Part shown: positions 53,169 through 63,268 of the stretch, piece after piece | Numbering within the stretch: the first letter of the stretch is position 1 | Layout: each line of letters starts with the position of its first letter | Assembly: GCF_041537905.1 (NCBI RefSeq) | Contig: NZ_JBGRUO010000025.1 | Coordinates: forward strand, 14,727 to 78,726 | From: Ruegeria_C sp041537905 | Lineage (GTDB): Bacteria; Pseudomonadota; Alphaproteobacteria; Rhodobacterales; Rhodobacteraceae | Length of the DNA: 64,000 nucleotides | Direction: 5' to 3' | Notes under the pieces: generated by a model | Database searches by the model: none | What the model saw: only the letters and a program-made list of their open reading frames with translations | Told to the model about the DNA's origin: nothing | Program-made: the position numbers and the translations under genes

Positions 53169-56081
53169 CTAGCTGCCCAGCGACCACCAGCCGCGCCGTT
53201 TCGGCTTGGCGGGTTTGGCCTCGGGTTCGGGCGTTTCCGTGACCGATTCCAGAACCGGCTCGGGCGCGGGTTCGGCCACAGGTTCGGCACCGTCGGGCTC
53301 TGCAACCTCTTCTGCCTCTTCTGCAACCTCAGCTGCGACGCTGGGCGCTTCCGGTTCCGCCGGGACCTCTTCGGGGGCAGCGGCGATCTCGGGTTCTGAG
53401 ACAGGCGCATCATCGGCAGCCACTGGGGCCTCCTCGACCACCTCAGCCACAGCCTCTGCAACGACGGGAGCCTCATCACCACCCTGCTCGACCGGGGCCT
53501 CGTCCTTCTTGGCCGCCCGTTTGCGGGTTCTGCGCTTGGGCTTCTCCGCCTCGGCATCAGGCGCTTCTTCGGCCTCCGCCGCAACCGCATCATCGCTTGC
53601 AGGCGCATCACCAGCGGCGTCCGCCGTGTCGGTTTCGGCGCTGGCCTCTGGTGCCACCTCCTGCGCCTCATCATCGGTCTTTTTCTTGCGGCTGCGCGAT
53701 CTGCGGGTCCGCTTCGGCTTGGCGTTTTCCTCGCCTTCACCCGAGTCAGGCGCCGTCTCAGCCGCCGCTTCGGCAGGTTCGCCCTCTGCAGGTTGATCAC
53801 CTGAATCCGCGCTGGCCTCCTGCGCCTCGGTGCTCTCTGCGCCGTCCTCAGACCGGTTGCCTTTCCGCTTGCGCCGACGCCGACGCTTGCGCTTGGGCTT
53901 GGCTTCGCCCTCGGCGTCGACCGTCTCGGCATCCGACTGCGCCTCACTCTCGGTCGGCGCTTCCGCCTCATCCGCGTCGATCTGATCCATCAGCGAGGTA
54001 TCGACTGACACAACGGGGGCCGCCACTTCGGCCACGATACGCGTTGCCGTCTTGAACTTCTCGATCGAGAAATCGGGGCTGACCAGATGGGTATCCCCCT
54101 CAAGGCGCACCGACAAACCATAGCGGGCTTCGATCTGGGCGATATGCTCGCGTTTCTGATTCATCAGGAAATTGGCGATATTGACCGGGCAGCGCACCAG
54201 AACTTCGCGGGTGCGGCGGCGGGTGCCTTCCTCTTCGACCTGGCGCAGAATGGCCAACGCCATGTTGTCGTCGGAGCGGATCAGACCGGTTCCGTGACAG
54301 GACGGGCATGGCTGCGTTGTCGCTTCGATCATGCCGGGGCGCAGGCGCTGGCGGCTCATCTCCATCAGGCCAAAGCCCGAGATGCGGCCCACCTGAATGC
54401 GCGCGCGGTCGGTCTTGAGCCGGTCCTTCATGCGCTTTTCGACGGCCGAGTTGTTCTTGCGCTCGTCCATGTCGATGAAGTCGATGACTATCAGACCGGC
54501 CAGATCGCGCAGCCGCAACTGGCGTGCCACCTCATCGGCGGCCTCAAGGTTGGTCTTGAGCGCGGTTTCCTCGATCGAAGCCTCTTTGGTGGCCCGGCCA
54601 GAGTTCACGTCGATCGCCACCAGCGCCTCGGTCACGCCGATCACGATGTAGCCGCCGGACTTCAACTGCACCACCGGGTTGAACATGCCCGCCAGATAGG
54701 TTTCCACCTGATAGCGCGCAAACAGCGGCAGCGCGTCTTCATACCGCTGCACGTTCTTGGCGTGGCTCGGCATGATCATCTTCATGAAGTCCTTGGCGAT
54801 GCGATAGCCCGCCTCGCCTTCGACCAGCACCTCGTCGATATCGCGGTTGTAGAGGTCGCGGATCGAGCGTTTGACCAGATCGCCCTCTTCATAAATCTTG
54901 GCGGGCGCGATGGATTTCAGCGTCAGCTCGCGGATCTGCTCCCAGAGCCGCTGCAGATACTCATAATCGCGCTTGATCTCGGCCTTGGTGCGCTTGGCAC
55001 CTGCCGTCCGCACGATCAGACCGGCGCCCGAAGGCACATCAATTTCGGCGGCGATGTCCTTGAGTTTCTTGCGATCCGTGGCGTTGGTGATCTTGCGGCT
55101 GATGCCGCCACCGCGGGCGGTGTTGGGCATCAAGACGCAATAGCGACCCGCCAGCGACAGGTAGGTTGTCAGAGCCGCACCCTTGTTGCCGCGCTCTTCC
55201 TTGACCACCTGCACCAGCATAACCTGGCGTACCTTGACCACTTCCTGGATCTTGTAGCGGCGCGGACGCGGTTTGCGCGGCGGGCGGATATCCTCGCTGT
55301 CATCATCATCCGCAACGGATTCGATGTTTTCGTCCTTCTTGGAGGCGTCCGAGCCCTTTGCCTTCGGCGTGTCGTCAGCCTCCTCTTCAGCGTCCTGCGC
55401 ATCCACCTCTGCAGCATCCGCTTCTGCTTCTGCCTCGGGGGTGTCATCCTCCGAACCCTCGGCTTCGGCTGCTGGTTCCTCTGCTTCCGAACTCTCCTCG
55501 ACCGCACTGTCCGCGTCAGTGCCCTCAGCCGTATCAACCTCTGAGTCCTCAGGCTCGGCAACCGGCGTTTCCGCAACGGTCTCCATCGGAGAGCTGCCTT
55601 CGGGCACGATATCGGCGTCCGCCTCGGTCTCGTCGCTCAGATCGATGGTTTCCATGCCGTCGATCTCGACCTCCTTGGTCTCGACGGCATCCTCGCTCAC
55701 CACATCCTCGGCCTTGGTCTTTGAGCGCGAGCGGCGGCGTGGTTTCGACGATTTCGCCACTTCGGCCTCGTCGCGGGCACGCAATGCCTCGGCATAAGCG
55801 CGCTCTTCCTCCATCAGCGCCTCGCGGTCGGCGACGGGAATCTGGTAGTAATCGGGATGAATCTCGGAAAACGCCAGGAAACCATGGCGATTTCCGCCAT
55901 AGTCTACAAAGGCGGCCTGTAGCGAGGGTTCGACCCGCGTTACCTTGGCGAGATAGATGTTGCCGGCAAGCTGCCGGCGGTTTTCGGCCTCGAAATCAAA
56001 TTCCTCGACCTTGTTTCCGTCAACCACCACGACGCGGGTCTCTTCCGCGTGGGTGGCATCGATAAGCATTTTCTTTCCCAT
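53169..56081 (-). CDS. rne: Ribonuclease E
   Basis: A 970-residue endoribonuclease, the core of the RNA degradosome. The S1 domain (about 35-335) is split by an acidic low-complexity insertion of about 175 residues (about 100-275). The catalytic DNase I-like part has VAIDVNSGRATKEASIEETA and VIDFIDMDERKNN with the metal Asp residues, and CPSCHGTG is the zinc link. The C-terminal 270 residues alternate Arg-rich and acidic/Ala-rich stretches that bind RNA and partners. The ATG at 56081 (MGKKMLIDA) has AAGGAAAC upstream and is the family start. Confidence 0.93.
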   Translation of the reverse strand: MGKKMLIDATHAEETRVVVVDGNKVEEFDFEAENRRQLAGNIYLAKVTRVEPSLQAAFVDYGGNRHGFLAFSEIHPDYYQIPVADREALMEEERAYAEALRARDEAEVAKSSKPRRRSRSKTKAEDVVSEDAVETKEVEIDGMETIDLSDETEADADIVPEGSSPMETVAETPVAEPEDSEVDTAEGTDADSAVEESSEAEEPAAEAEGSEDDTPEAEAEADAAEVDAQDAEEEADDTPKAKGSDASKKDENIESVADDDDSEDIRPPRKPRPRRYKIQEVVKVRQVMLVQVVKEERGNKGAALTTYLSLAGRYCVLMPNTARGGGISRKITNATDRKKLKDIAAEIDVPSGAGLIVRTAGAKRTKAEIKRDYEYLQRLWEQIRELTLKSIAPAKIYEEGDLVKRSIRDLYNRDIDEVLVEGEAGYRIAKDFMKMIMPSHAKNVQRYEDALPLFARYQVETYLAGMFNPVVQLKSGGYIVIGVTEALVAIDVNSGRATKEASIEETALKTNLEAADEVARQLRLRDLAGLIVIDFIDMDERKNNSAVEKRMKDRLKTDRARIQVGRISGFGLMEMSRQRLRPGMIEATTQPCPSCHGTGLIRSDDNMALAILRQVEEEGTRRRTREVLVRCPVNIANFLMNQKREHIAQIEARYGLSVRLEGDTHLVSPDFSIEKFKTATRIVAEVAAPVVSVDTSLMDQIDADEAEAPTESEAQSDAETVDAEGEAKPKRKRRRRRKRKGNRSEDGAESTEAQEASADSGDQPAEGEPAEAAAETAPDSGEGEENAKPKRTRRSRSRKKKTDDEAQEVAPEASAETDTADAAGDAPASDDAVAAEAEEAPDAEAEKPKRRTRKRAAKKDEAPVEQGGDEAPVVAEAVAEVVEEAPVAADDAPVSEPEIAAAPEEVPAEPEAPSVAAEVAEEAEEVAEPDGAEPVAEPAPEPVLESVTETPEPEAKPAKPKRRGWWSLGS

Positions 56082-56554
56082 GTTTCCTTGGTGCACCGCG
56101 CCAATGGCACGCGTCGCCTGAGACCAGGCGGTCCGGCATGTCTGGGGGGGTGTCTTGTCAGGGCGATTTCAGACGCAGCGCGGCAGGGTCCGGCCAACTG
56201 GCCCCCTGCCCGATTTCTCAATCCTTGCGCGCGCGTCATCGCGGTTCTTCTCCGACAGACGCGGGGGTTCCGCCGCCTGCCCACTTATTTCCTTTCTCCC
56301 AACGCATCGGAAGAAGGCACTCCACTGCCCCTTTTGCGGGGCAATAATCTATCTGCAATGTCCTGCGGATATTTCGTCCAACCTGGACAAAGCAGCGAAT
56401 CTCTAAACGGGGTTTAAGGACCAAAATCCCGGCCCGACCCGTTCCCACACCATAAAGGGAGACTTGTGGAAAAGACAATGGGCAAAACAGGCTGCGCAAC
56501 ACCCCTTGTTCATCTGGCCAGAAATATCCCGGGGTGTGAATTGAACCGCAGGCT
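56082..56554 (-). other. Long leader region of rne
   Basis: About 500 bases without a gene lie between the dctD stop and the rne start. Contains a TGCCCC/GGGGCA hairpin (56326-56343). In other bacteria the rne leader mediates self-regulation by RNase E cleavage; that may be true here but is not shown by sequence alone. Confidence 0.45.
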
Positions 56555-56580
56555 CAAGAGAGGGGCTGGCCCCTCTCTTG
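56509..56580 (-). repeat. Dispersed intergenic element and hairpin after dctD
   Basis: Read on the minus strand after the dctD stop: an 11-bp hairpin with arms CAAGAGAGGGG and CCCCTCTCTTG (56555-56580) is followed downstream by CCCCGGGATATTTC and CAGATGAA (56509-56534). The same module follows dmdA at 34140-34195. The hairpin probably ends the dctB-dctD transcript. Confidence 0.65.
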
Positions 56581-56587
56581 CGCAAAC

Positions 56588-57922
56588 CTACAGATAATCA
56601 GAGCGCTGCAAGCCATATTTGGCCATCTTCTCGTTCAGTGTCCGGCGCGGCAGGCACAGCTCATCCATGACGCTGGCAATCGAGCCCTTGTGGCGGCGCA
56701 TGGTGTTGTCGATCAGCATTCGCTCGAACGCCTCGACATATTCCTTGAGCGGCTTGCCCTCGGTGGTCATCACCGGCTGCATCTCTTCATGATCCGACAT
56801 CAGCAGCGATGCAATCGTGCCCGAGCCGCGCCGCGCCTGCAGCACCGCGCGTTCAGCGATGTTGATCAGCTGGCGCACATTGCCCGGCCAGGGCGCCTGC
56901 AGCAGCTGTGCGGCCTCCTGCGCGCTCACCTGTGGTGCGTCGCAGCCATATTCTTCGGCAAACTGTTCCGAGAGCCGCGTGAACAGCGTCAGGATATCCT
57001 CGCCGCGCTGACGCAGCGGCGGCATGGTGATGCGCAAGGCGGCCAGCCGGTAGAACAGGTCAGGCCGCAGCGCATCTTCGCAGGTCTTGCCTGCCTCCTG
57101 CAGGTTGGAGATCGCCACAATCCGGGTTTCTGCGGGCGTGCCCTGCTGGTTCATCACGCTCAGCAGCTTGGCCTGCAACGTGTCGCTGAGCGCTTCGATA
57201 TCCTCCAGCACCAGCGTGCCGCCGCGCGCCTCTTCGATGGCGGGCAGTTCGGCATCCTCTGGGTTCATCGGGCCAAAGAGCCGCTTGGCCAGCGCCTCTT
57301 CCTCCAGCGCGGCGCAGGAGATCAGCACGAATTTCTTGCCCGCCCGGCTGCCCACCGCATGCAGCGCATGCGCCGCCAGCGTCTTGCCGGTGCCAGTTTC
57401 GCCGTCGATCAGCACGTGACCATCCGCCTGACCCAGATCGAGAATATCCTCGCGCAGCCGCTCCATCACCGGGCTGGCGCCGATCAACTTCTTCATCAGT
57501 TGCGAGCCGTCGCTCAACTCGCGCCGCAGGGCGCGGTTGTCGAGCGTCAGGCGCCGGTTCACCGTGGCGCGCTTGGCGAGTTCCGACATCCGGTCCGGGT
57601 TGAACGGCTTCTCCAGAAAATCGAACGCCCCCACCCGCATTGCCTCAACCGCCATCGGCACATCGCCATGGCCGGTGATCATGATCACCGGCAGCGTGCT
57701 GTCCGAACCCATCAGCTTCTTGAGAAACTGCATCCCGTCCATGCCGGGCATCCGGATGTCAGAGATCACGATGCCGGGATATTCCGGCCCCAAAACCTTG
57801 AGCGCATCCTCGGCGCTGGCAAAGGTCTCGGTGTCATAGCCGGACAGGGCCAGCCATTGGCTGATCGACTGCCGCATGTCCTGTTCGTCATCCACAATCG
57901 CAATTTTCATGGCCTGTGCCAT
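56588..57922 (-). CDS. dctD: NtrC-type response regulator DctD, lacking GAFTGA
   Basis: A 444-residue regulator. Receiver domain 1-120 (phospho-Asp 55 in ISDIRMPG), AAA+ domain about 145-370 (Walker A GETGTGKT at 174-181, GGTLVLEDIEAL as Walker B) and a C-terminal Fis-type HTH (GSIASVMDELCLPRRTLNEKM). The sigma-54-contacting GAFTGA loop expected near residue 217 is absent: LFGPMNPEDAELPAIEEARGG runs straight on. By analogy with Rhodobacter capsulatus NtrC, which also lacks the loop, it may work with sigma-70 polymerase. Paired with DctB (11-base gap). Confidence 0.87.
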   Translation of the reverse strand: MAQAMKIAIVDDEQDMRQSISQWLALSGYDTETFASAEDALKVLGPEYPGIVISDIRMPGMDGMQFLKKLMGSDSTLPVIMITGHGDVPMAVEAMRVGAFDFLEKPFNPDRMSELAKRATVNRRLTLDNRALRRELSDGSQLMKKLIGASPVMERLREDILDLGQADGHVLIDGETGTGKTLAAHALHAVGSRAGKKFVLISCAALEEEALAKRLFGPMNPEDAELPAIEEARGGTLVLEDIEALSDTLQAKLLSVMNQQGTPAETRIVAISNLQEAGKTCEDALRPDLFYRLAALRITMPPLRQRGEDILTLFTRLSEQFAEEYGCDAPQVSAQEAAQLLQAPWPGNVRQLINIAERAVLQARRGSGTIASLLMSDHEEMQPVMTTEGKPLKEYVEAFERMLIDNTMRRHKGSIASVMDELCLPRRTLNEKMAKYGLQRSDYL

Positions 57923-57933
57923 TGATGTACCTC

Positions 57934-59709
57934 TTACTCTGCGGCCTCGACGCCGCCTTCCAGAATGGGCAGGCGCATTTCAAATACTGCCCCCCCATGT
58001 TGTCCGTTGCGCGCTGTCAGACGCCCGCCATGGTCGTTGACGATCCCCGACGATATGGCAAGCCCAAGCCCGACACCATCCCCCGGCCGCTTGGTGGTGT
58101 AGAACGGCTCGAACAGCGCATCGAAATCTTCGATCCCGTCGCCATTGTCGCGCACCGTCAGGATCGCCGTTTCCCCCGCTGCGAGGATAATCTCGACCTC
58201 GGGATCGCCCACCGTTTTGGTGGCATCCAGCGCATTTCTGAGCAAGTTTACCATAACCTGTTCAATTCGCATACGATCTCCCATCACGAGGACCGGAGTG
58301 TCGGGCAGTATCTGGGTGATCTTGACCTGTCGGTGGCGCAGTTGCGGCTCCATCATCGCCAGTGACGCGGCCAGCGCATCGCCCATATTTACAGGCGAAA
58401 ACGCATCCGCGCCCTTGCGCGCATAAGATTTCAGCTGCCGCGTGATCGCGCCCATCCGCTCGATCAGATCGTCGATCCGACCGAAGGAGGACAGCGCCTC
58501 TTCGGGGCGGTTGCGGCGCAGCAGAAGGCGCGCACCGGCCAGATAGGTTTTCATCGCCGCCAGCGGCTGGTTCAGCTCGTGACTCACCGCCGCAGACATC
58601 TCGCCCAGTGCGGCCAATTTCGAGCTTTGTTCCAGCGTCTGCTCGGCCACGGCGAGGGTTTCCTGTACCCGCTGACGCTCAGCAATTTCCCGCTGTAGCC
58701 TGCTGTTCAATGCGCGAAGCTCTGCCGACTCGCGCTGGAACAATGCCATGCGCAACGCGGTTTTCCGGCTCAGCCCATAGAAGACCAGCGCCAGCAGAAT
58801 CGCGAATCCCATGATTTCCAACGCCAAAACACCGTTCACCCGCTCGCGGACAGAGGCGTATGTGGTGAAGGATGTCATCTGCCAGCCACGGAACGGAATG
58901 CGGTTTTCCATCCGGATCACCGCCTCGCCCTGCAGGTAGGCATCAGCGGGCAGCGCGGTCCAACCGGCGGTGGCGCGGATGGCACGCTCGATCGCCCCTT
59001 GCGGGGTCTGGCGCTGCAACGCCTCTTGCTCATCCAACCCACGCCAGCGCGGCTCGGTCGACAGGATGATCGTGCCGGTGCTGTCGGTCACCAGAACCGC
59101 ATCAGATATCCCCGCCCAGGCGCGCTCGAATTTCTGCAGGTCGACCTCGACCACGATGACACCCAACAGCTCGCCATTAGCTTCGATCTTGCGCGAATAG
59201 CTGAAGCTGTAGCCCCCGGATTCGCGCTGGATAACGGTAAAAATTGTGGCGTTTGAGCGGATCGCATCAATGAAATTGGCGGCCGCGCGGTGTTGTTCAC
59301 CGATACGGTTGCGATCGGTGGCAGCCACCGCGCGCCCGTCCTGATCCAACAGCATCAGCGACGCCGCGCCGATTTCCTCGACAAACGAGATCAGCCGCTG
59401 GGTGGACAGCGAGAAATCATTCGATTGCAGCGCCGAGATCAGCGTCGGGTCGCGCGCCAGCAATTGCGGCACGATGGCGTTGCGTCTGAGCTCGCTCAGC
59501 AGGTTTCCGGAATAAAGCGCCAGTCGCAGCTCGGCCCGGTTGCGGGTGCTCTGGGTAAAGCGGTCGGTCAGCAGCCGGTTGGTCACCCAGACCGTGGCCG
59601 CCACCGCAACCAGCAGCACCAGCAGAATACCGCGCACCCGCCAGGACACCGCGCCCGAGTCCGACACGGGCGGGGCAGACTCCCGCGCATTGGAATTGTC
59701 ACCATTCAT
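57934..59709 (-). CDS. dctB: C4-dicarboxylate-type sensor histidine kinase DctB
   Basis: A 591-residue membrane kinase. Membrane helices at about 25-45 and 300-320 enclose a periplasmic double-Cache-like sensor domain. A coiled coil (about 330-375) leads to the H box AAVSHELNQPLAAMKTYL and an ATPase domain (NLLRNALDATKTV; DNGDGIED; GVGLGLAIS). DctB homologues sense succinate, fumarate or malate. No dicarboxylate transporter gene is in the window, so the ligand is inferred. Confidence 0.9.
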   Translation of the reverse strand: MNGDNSNARESAPPVSDSGAVSWRVRGILLVLLVAVAATVWVTNRLLTDRFTQSTRNRAELRLALYSGNLLSELRRNAIVPQLLARDPTLISALQSNDFSLSTQRLISFVEEIGAASLMLLDQDGRAVAATDRNRIGEQHRAAANFIDAIRSNATIFTVIQRESGGYSFSYSRKIEANGELLGVIVVEVDLQKFERAWAGISDAVLVTDSTGTIILSTEPRWRGLDEQEALQRQTPQGAIERAIRATAGWTALPADAYLQGEAVIRMENRIPFRGWQMTSFTTYASVRERVNGVLALEIMGFAILLALVFYGLSRKTALRMALFQRESAELRALNSRLQREIAERQRVQETLAVAEQTLEQSSKLAALGEMSAAVSHELNQPLAAMKTYLAGARLLLRRNRPEEALSSFGRIDDLIERMGAITRQLKSYARKGADAFSPVNMGDALAASLAMMEPQLRHRQVKITQILPDTPVLVMGDRMRIEQVMVNLLRNALDATKTVGDPEVEIILAAGETAILTVRDNGDGIEDFDALFEPFYTTKRPGDGVGLGLAISSGIVNDHGGRLTARNGQHGGAVFEMRLPILEGGVEAAE

Positions 59710-59745
59710 GAGGCAACGCTACTTGGGCGCGGAGTTCTGCTCAAG

Positions 59746-60414
59746 TCATGCCGGCGTGAGGACACCCGCCAATGCGCGGAAGAGCGCCACCCCATCCGTG
59801 CCGCCATGCCCCTCATCGGCGGCCCGCTCGGGATGGGGCATCATCCCCAACACCCTGCGGTTCTGCGACAGGACCCCCGCAATATCGGCCACTGAACCGT
59901 TGGGATTCTGGTCATAGGTAAAGGCCACGCGATCCTGATCATGCAGCATCGCCACGGTATCGTCATCGGCAAAATAGTTGCCGTCATGATGCGCAATCGG
60001 GATGCCGATCACATCGCCGGCGTTATAGCCTTCGGTAAAGGCGCTGTCGCTGGTGGCAACTTTCAGCCCAACGGTCTTGCAGATATATTTCAGCCCCGCA
60101 TTGCGCAGCAGCGCGCCGGGCAGGATGCCGGTCTCGGTCAGGATCTGGAAACCGTTGCAGATGCCCATGGCGTAGCCGCCACGCTCGGTATGGGCCTGCA
60201 CCGCCCGGATGATCGGCGATTGTGCGGCAATCGCGCCGCAGCGCAGATAGTCACCATAGGAAAAGCCACCGGGCACACCGACGATATCGACGCCTTCGGG
60301 CAGGTCCGCATCCTTGTGCCAGACCATCGCGACATCAAAACCCGCGCGCTCGAACGCCACCGCAAGATCGCGGTCGCAATTGGAGCCGGGAAAGACAATG
60401 ACCGCCGCCTTCAT
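59746..60414 (-). CDS. purQ: Phosphoribosylformylglycinamidine synthase subunit PurQ
   Basis: A 222-residue glutaminase subunit of FGAM synthase (purine biosynthesis). N-terminal AAVIVFPGSNCDRDLA, catalytic Cys in AMGICNGFQILTE, and the His/Glu of the triad in MMPHPERAADE. Overlaps purS by 4 bases, the usual arrangement. Confidence 0.95.
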   Translation of the reverse strand: MKAAVIVFPGSNCDRDLAVAFERAGFDVAMVWHKDADLPEGVDIVGVPGGFSYGDYLRCGAIAAQSPIIRAVQAHTERGGYAMGICNGFQILTETGILPGALLRNAGLKYICKTVGLKVATSDSAFTEGYNAGDVIGIPIAHHDGNYFADDDTVAMLHDQDRVAFTYDQNPNGSVADIAGVLSQNRRVLGMMPHPERAADEGHGGTDGVALFRALAGVLTPA

Positions 60415-60644
60415 CCCTGCATCTCGATGCTGTAGGATTCGATCACGGTATTGGCCAGCAGCTTTTCACACATGGCGGTGACATCCGCCTCGCTGGCGCC
60501 CTCGGCCAGCTGCAAATCGATCACCTTGCCCTGGCGCACGCCCTCGACCTTGTCGAATCCCATTGCGCCGAGCGCGTGGCGCACCGCCTCGCCCTGCGGA
60601 TCGAGAACCCCGTTCTTGAGCATCACATGCACCCGTGCCTTCAT
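60411..60644 (-). CDS. purS: Phosphoribosylformylglycinamidine synthase subunit PurS
   Basis: A 77-residue subunit that joins PurQ to PurL. KARVHVMLKNGVLDPQGEAV and the GFDKVEGVRQGK segment are typical. The ATG at 60644 has GGGAG 9 bases upstream and is preferred to an upstream TTG. Confidence 0.93.
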   Translation of the reverse strand: MKARVHVMLKNGVLDPQGEAVRHALGAMGFDKVEGVRQGKVIDLQLAEGASEADVTAMCEKLLANTVIESYSIEMQG

Positions 60645-60752
60645 CTGTCGCAACTCCCAGCGCGGCCCGGACTGTCCGAGGCCCTTATTCCGTTGCGCGG
60701 GGGAATAGCCTGCCTGAGCGCGCGGAACAACCCTTGGTGAAGGGCCGTCTTA

Positions 60753-61421
60753 TTAGCTGTCCGGCCCGGAAAACAGATGCGGGTAATGGGCGTCGATTGA
60801 ATCGAAGATGCCCGTCAGCACCATTTCCACGGAAACCGCCACAAGGATGATCGCCATGATCCGAGTGATCACGCTGATCATCGTCATGCCCAACAGGCGC
60901 GAGATCTGATGCGCAAAGATCAGGCCCAACCCCACGATCCCGCAGGCGATCAGCGCGGCGGATCCCAGCGTCACAAGCTCGGCCCCGTCCGAAAGCTGAT
61001 GCGAAAAGACAATCGTCGTGGTGATCATCCCCGGCCCGATGGTCAGCGGAATCGCCAGGGGCACGACGGCAAAGTTCATCTTGCGCTCCTTGCCCTCTTC
61101 GACGGCCACCTGATCGCCTTGCGCACGATCCTCGGCGTTCAGCATCGACATCCCGATGCCGAAGATAATGATCCCGCCCGCGACCCGGAACGAGGGCACG
61201 TCGATCCCGAATATCGCCAGTATCTCCTCGCCAGTCGCAACCGCGATCAGCGCAATGACGGTGATCGTGATCGTCACGATGATCGCAATGCGCCGCCGTT
61301 CGGCCTGCGAGAAGCCATTCGTCATGCTCAGAAAGATCGGGATGTTGTAGAGCGGATTGAAAATCGCCAAAGCCGCGCCCAGAAACTTGAAAAAGATCGC
61401 CTGATTGAACAGTTCGGCCAT
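60753..61421 (-). CDS. MarC-family membrane protein
   Basis: A 222-residue inner-membrane protein with six hydrophobic segments of the MarC (UPF0056) type (FKFLGAALAIFNPLYNIPIF; later PLAIPLTIGPGMITTTIV). Function unknown in spite of the name. The start may be 61421 or 61433; the open frame extends further upstream without family sequence and overlaps the end of the next gene. Confidence 0.85.
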   Translation of the reverse strand: MAELFNQAIFFKFLGAALAIFNPLYNIPIFLSMTNGFSQAERRRIAIIVTITITVIALIAVATGEEILAIFGIDVPSFRVAGGIIIFGIGMSMLNAEDRAQGDQVAVEEGKERKMNFAVVPLAIPLTIGPGMITTTIVFSHQLSDGAELVTLGSAALIACGIVGLGLIFAHQISRLLGMTMISVITRIMAIILVAVSVEMVLTGIFDSIDAHYPHLFSGPDS

Positions 61422-61497
61422 TGCTGTCCCCATCTCCGTCCCGACGGGAAGATGAAAACAACAGTTGCGGGAAAAAATAAAGACCTGCCTGTCGCGA

Positions 61498-62181
61498 TCA
61501 CCCGGATTGCACGCCATCACCGGGCATCGGATGGTCGGACCACCATTGAAACACCGCTTTGGCATAGTCCGCGAGGATGCGGACCCAGCGCTTGATGTCA
61601 TCTTCGGAGTTCAATTCATCCGCACGCAAGTCTGCAAACAACAGCTTAAGCGAACATTCCAAATTGGGCCTCAGCCCATCGGTCATGAGCATATCCAGGA
61701 TGCGCGAATGCGGTCTGTTCAAATCAAAGCACAGCATCACGACTAGGTCATTTTCATCCCTTGGCCCCAAAGTGTAGATCGCTTGAGAGGGGGTGATATT
61801 TCGTTCCTTCAACCCTAGCCCATCCGCGTCCTCGGAGACTGCGTGTATGGCCTGATCCGTCATTTCGACATTCAGGCGAAAGCTATAACGCCAACCGGGT
61901 GTTTGTTCAGGTTCGGGGAGGCTCAATGTGACCTCGCTGATCAGAGTCGACGCATCCATGCGGACCTCTCTCCTCTCCTTCTCTGGAAGTTCCCAAAACC
62001 CATGCAGCCCAGCAAACAGACCCAATCGTAGTTCTTCTGGGGTGTGGGCCTCGCCCTTCGCCAACTCGCACAGCACGGCGTCTAGCTCAGCGGGGACAAG
62101 CCCTTCGAAAGGCGGCTCGCCCGCATAGATCGCGCGGGTCATCTTGGTCATTTTCGGGATCAGATGGGGTACTGCATACAT
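61498..62181 (-). CDS. Hypothetical protein
   Basis: A 227-residue soluble protein with no recognised domain or signal peptide. Contains a mixed helix/strand pattern (YSFRLNVEMTDQAIHAV; then LVVMLCFDLNRPHSRILDML) and a C-terminal Trp-rich helix. The ATG at 62181 has GAGG 7 bases upstream. It sits between purC (with terminator) and marC, so it is probably its own unit. Confidence 0.6.
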   Translation of the reverse strand: MYAVPHLIPKMTKMTRAIYAGEPPFEGLVPAELDAVLCELAKGEAHTPEELRLGLFAGLHGFWELPEKERREVRMDASTLISEVTLSLPEPEQTPGWRYSFRLNVEMTDQAIHAVSEDADGLGLKERNITPSQAIYTLGPRDENDLVVMLCFDLNRPHSRILDMLMTDGLRPNLECSLKLLFADLRADELNSEDDIKRWVRILADYAKAVFQWWSDHPMPGDGVQSG

Positions 62182-62260
62182 GCTCTGCCTCACAAGCGGT
62201 CGAGTGTCACGAAAGGTGATGCCTCGCACCTTAGACAGGGAAGAAACCATTAACAATCTG

Positions 62261-62291
62261 TAAATAAAGGAGGTTTCGCGACGAAACCTCC
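62261..62291 (-). terminator. Rho-independent terminator after purC
   Basis: Perfect 10-bp stem GGAGGTTTCG/CGAAACCTCC with a 3-base loop, followed on the minus strand by TTTATTTA. It lies 50 bases after the purC stop. Confidence 0.85.
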
Positions 62292-62340
62292 CTCAATCGC
62301 GCATGAGAGGCAGGATATACCCTGCCCGCCCACCATTCTA

Positions 62341-63099
<759 letters not shown>

Positions 63100-63268
63100 T
63101 GCCGACCTTTCGGGCTGGAAACAGGGGATCAGCCCCCCACCGCGCCCTCATAGTGCAAGTGTGGCAGTGCCGCAAGCGAGGTACACAAAGGCTGGCGCTC
63201 ATGTAGGAGAACCACGCTCGACCTCTGATGTAGCTATGCGGACAAAGCGGACGACACCGGGTAGCTTG

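Noticed and set aside
53063..53971. A 302-codon minus-strand frame of Arg/Pro-rich sequence inside rne
   Set aside because: It is another frame of the Ala/Glu/Pro-rich C-terminal part of RNase E; composition is typical of a shadow frame.
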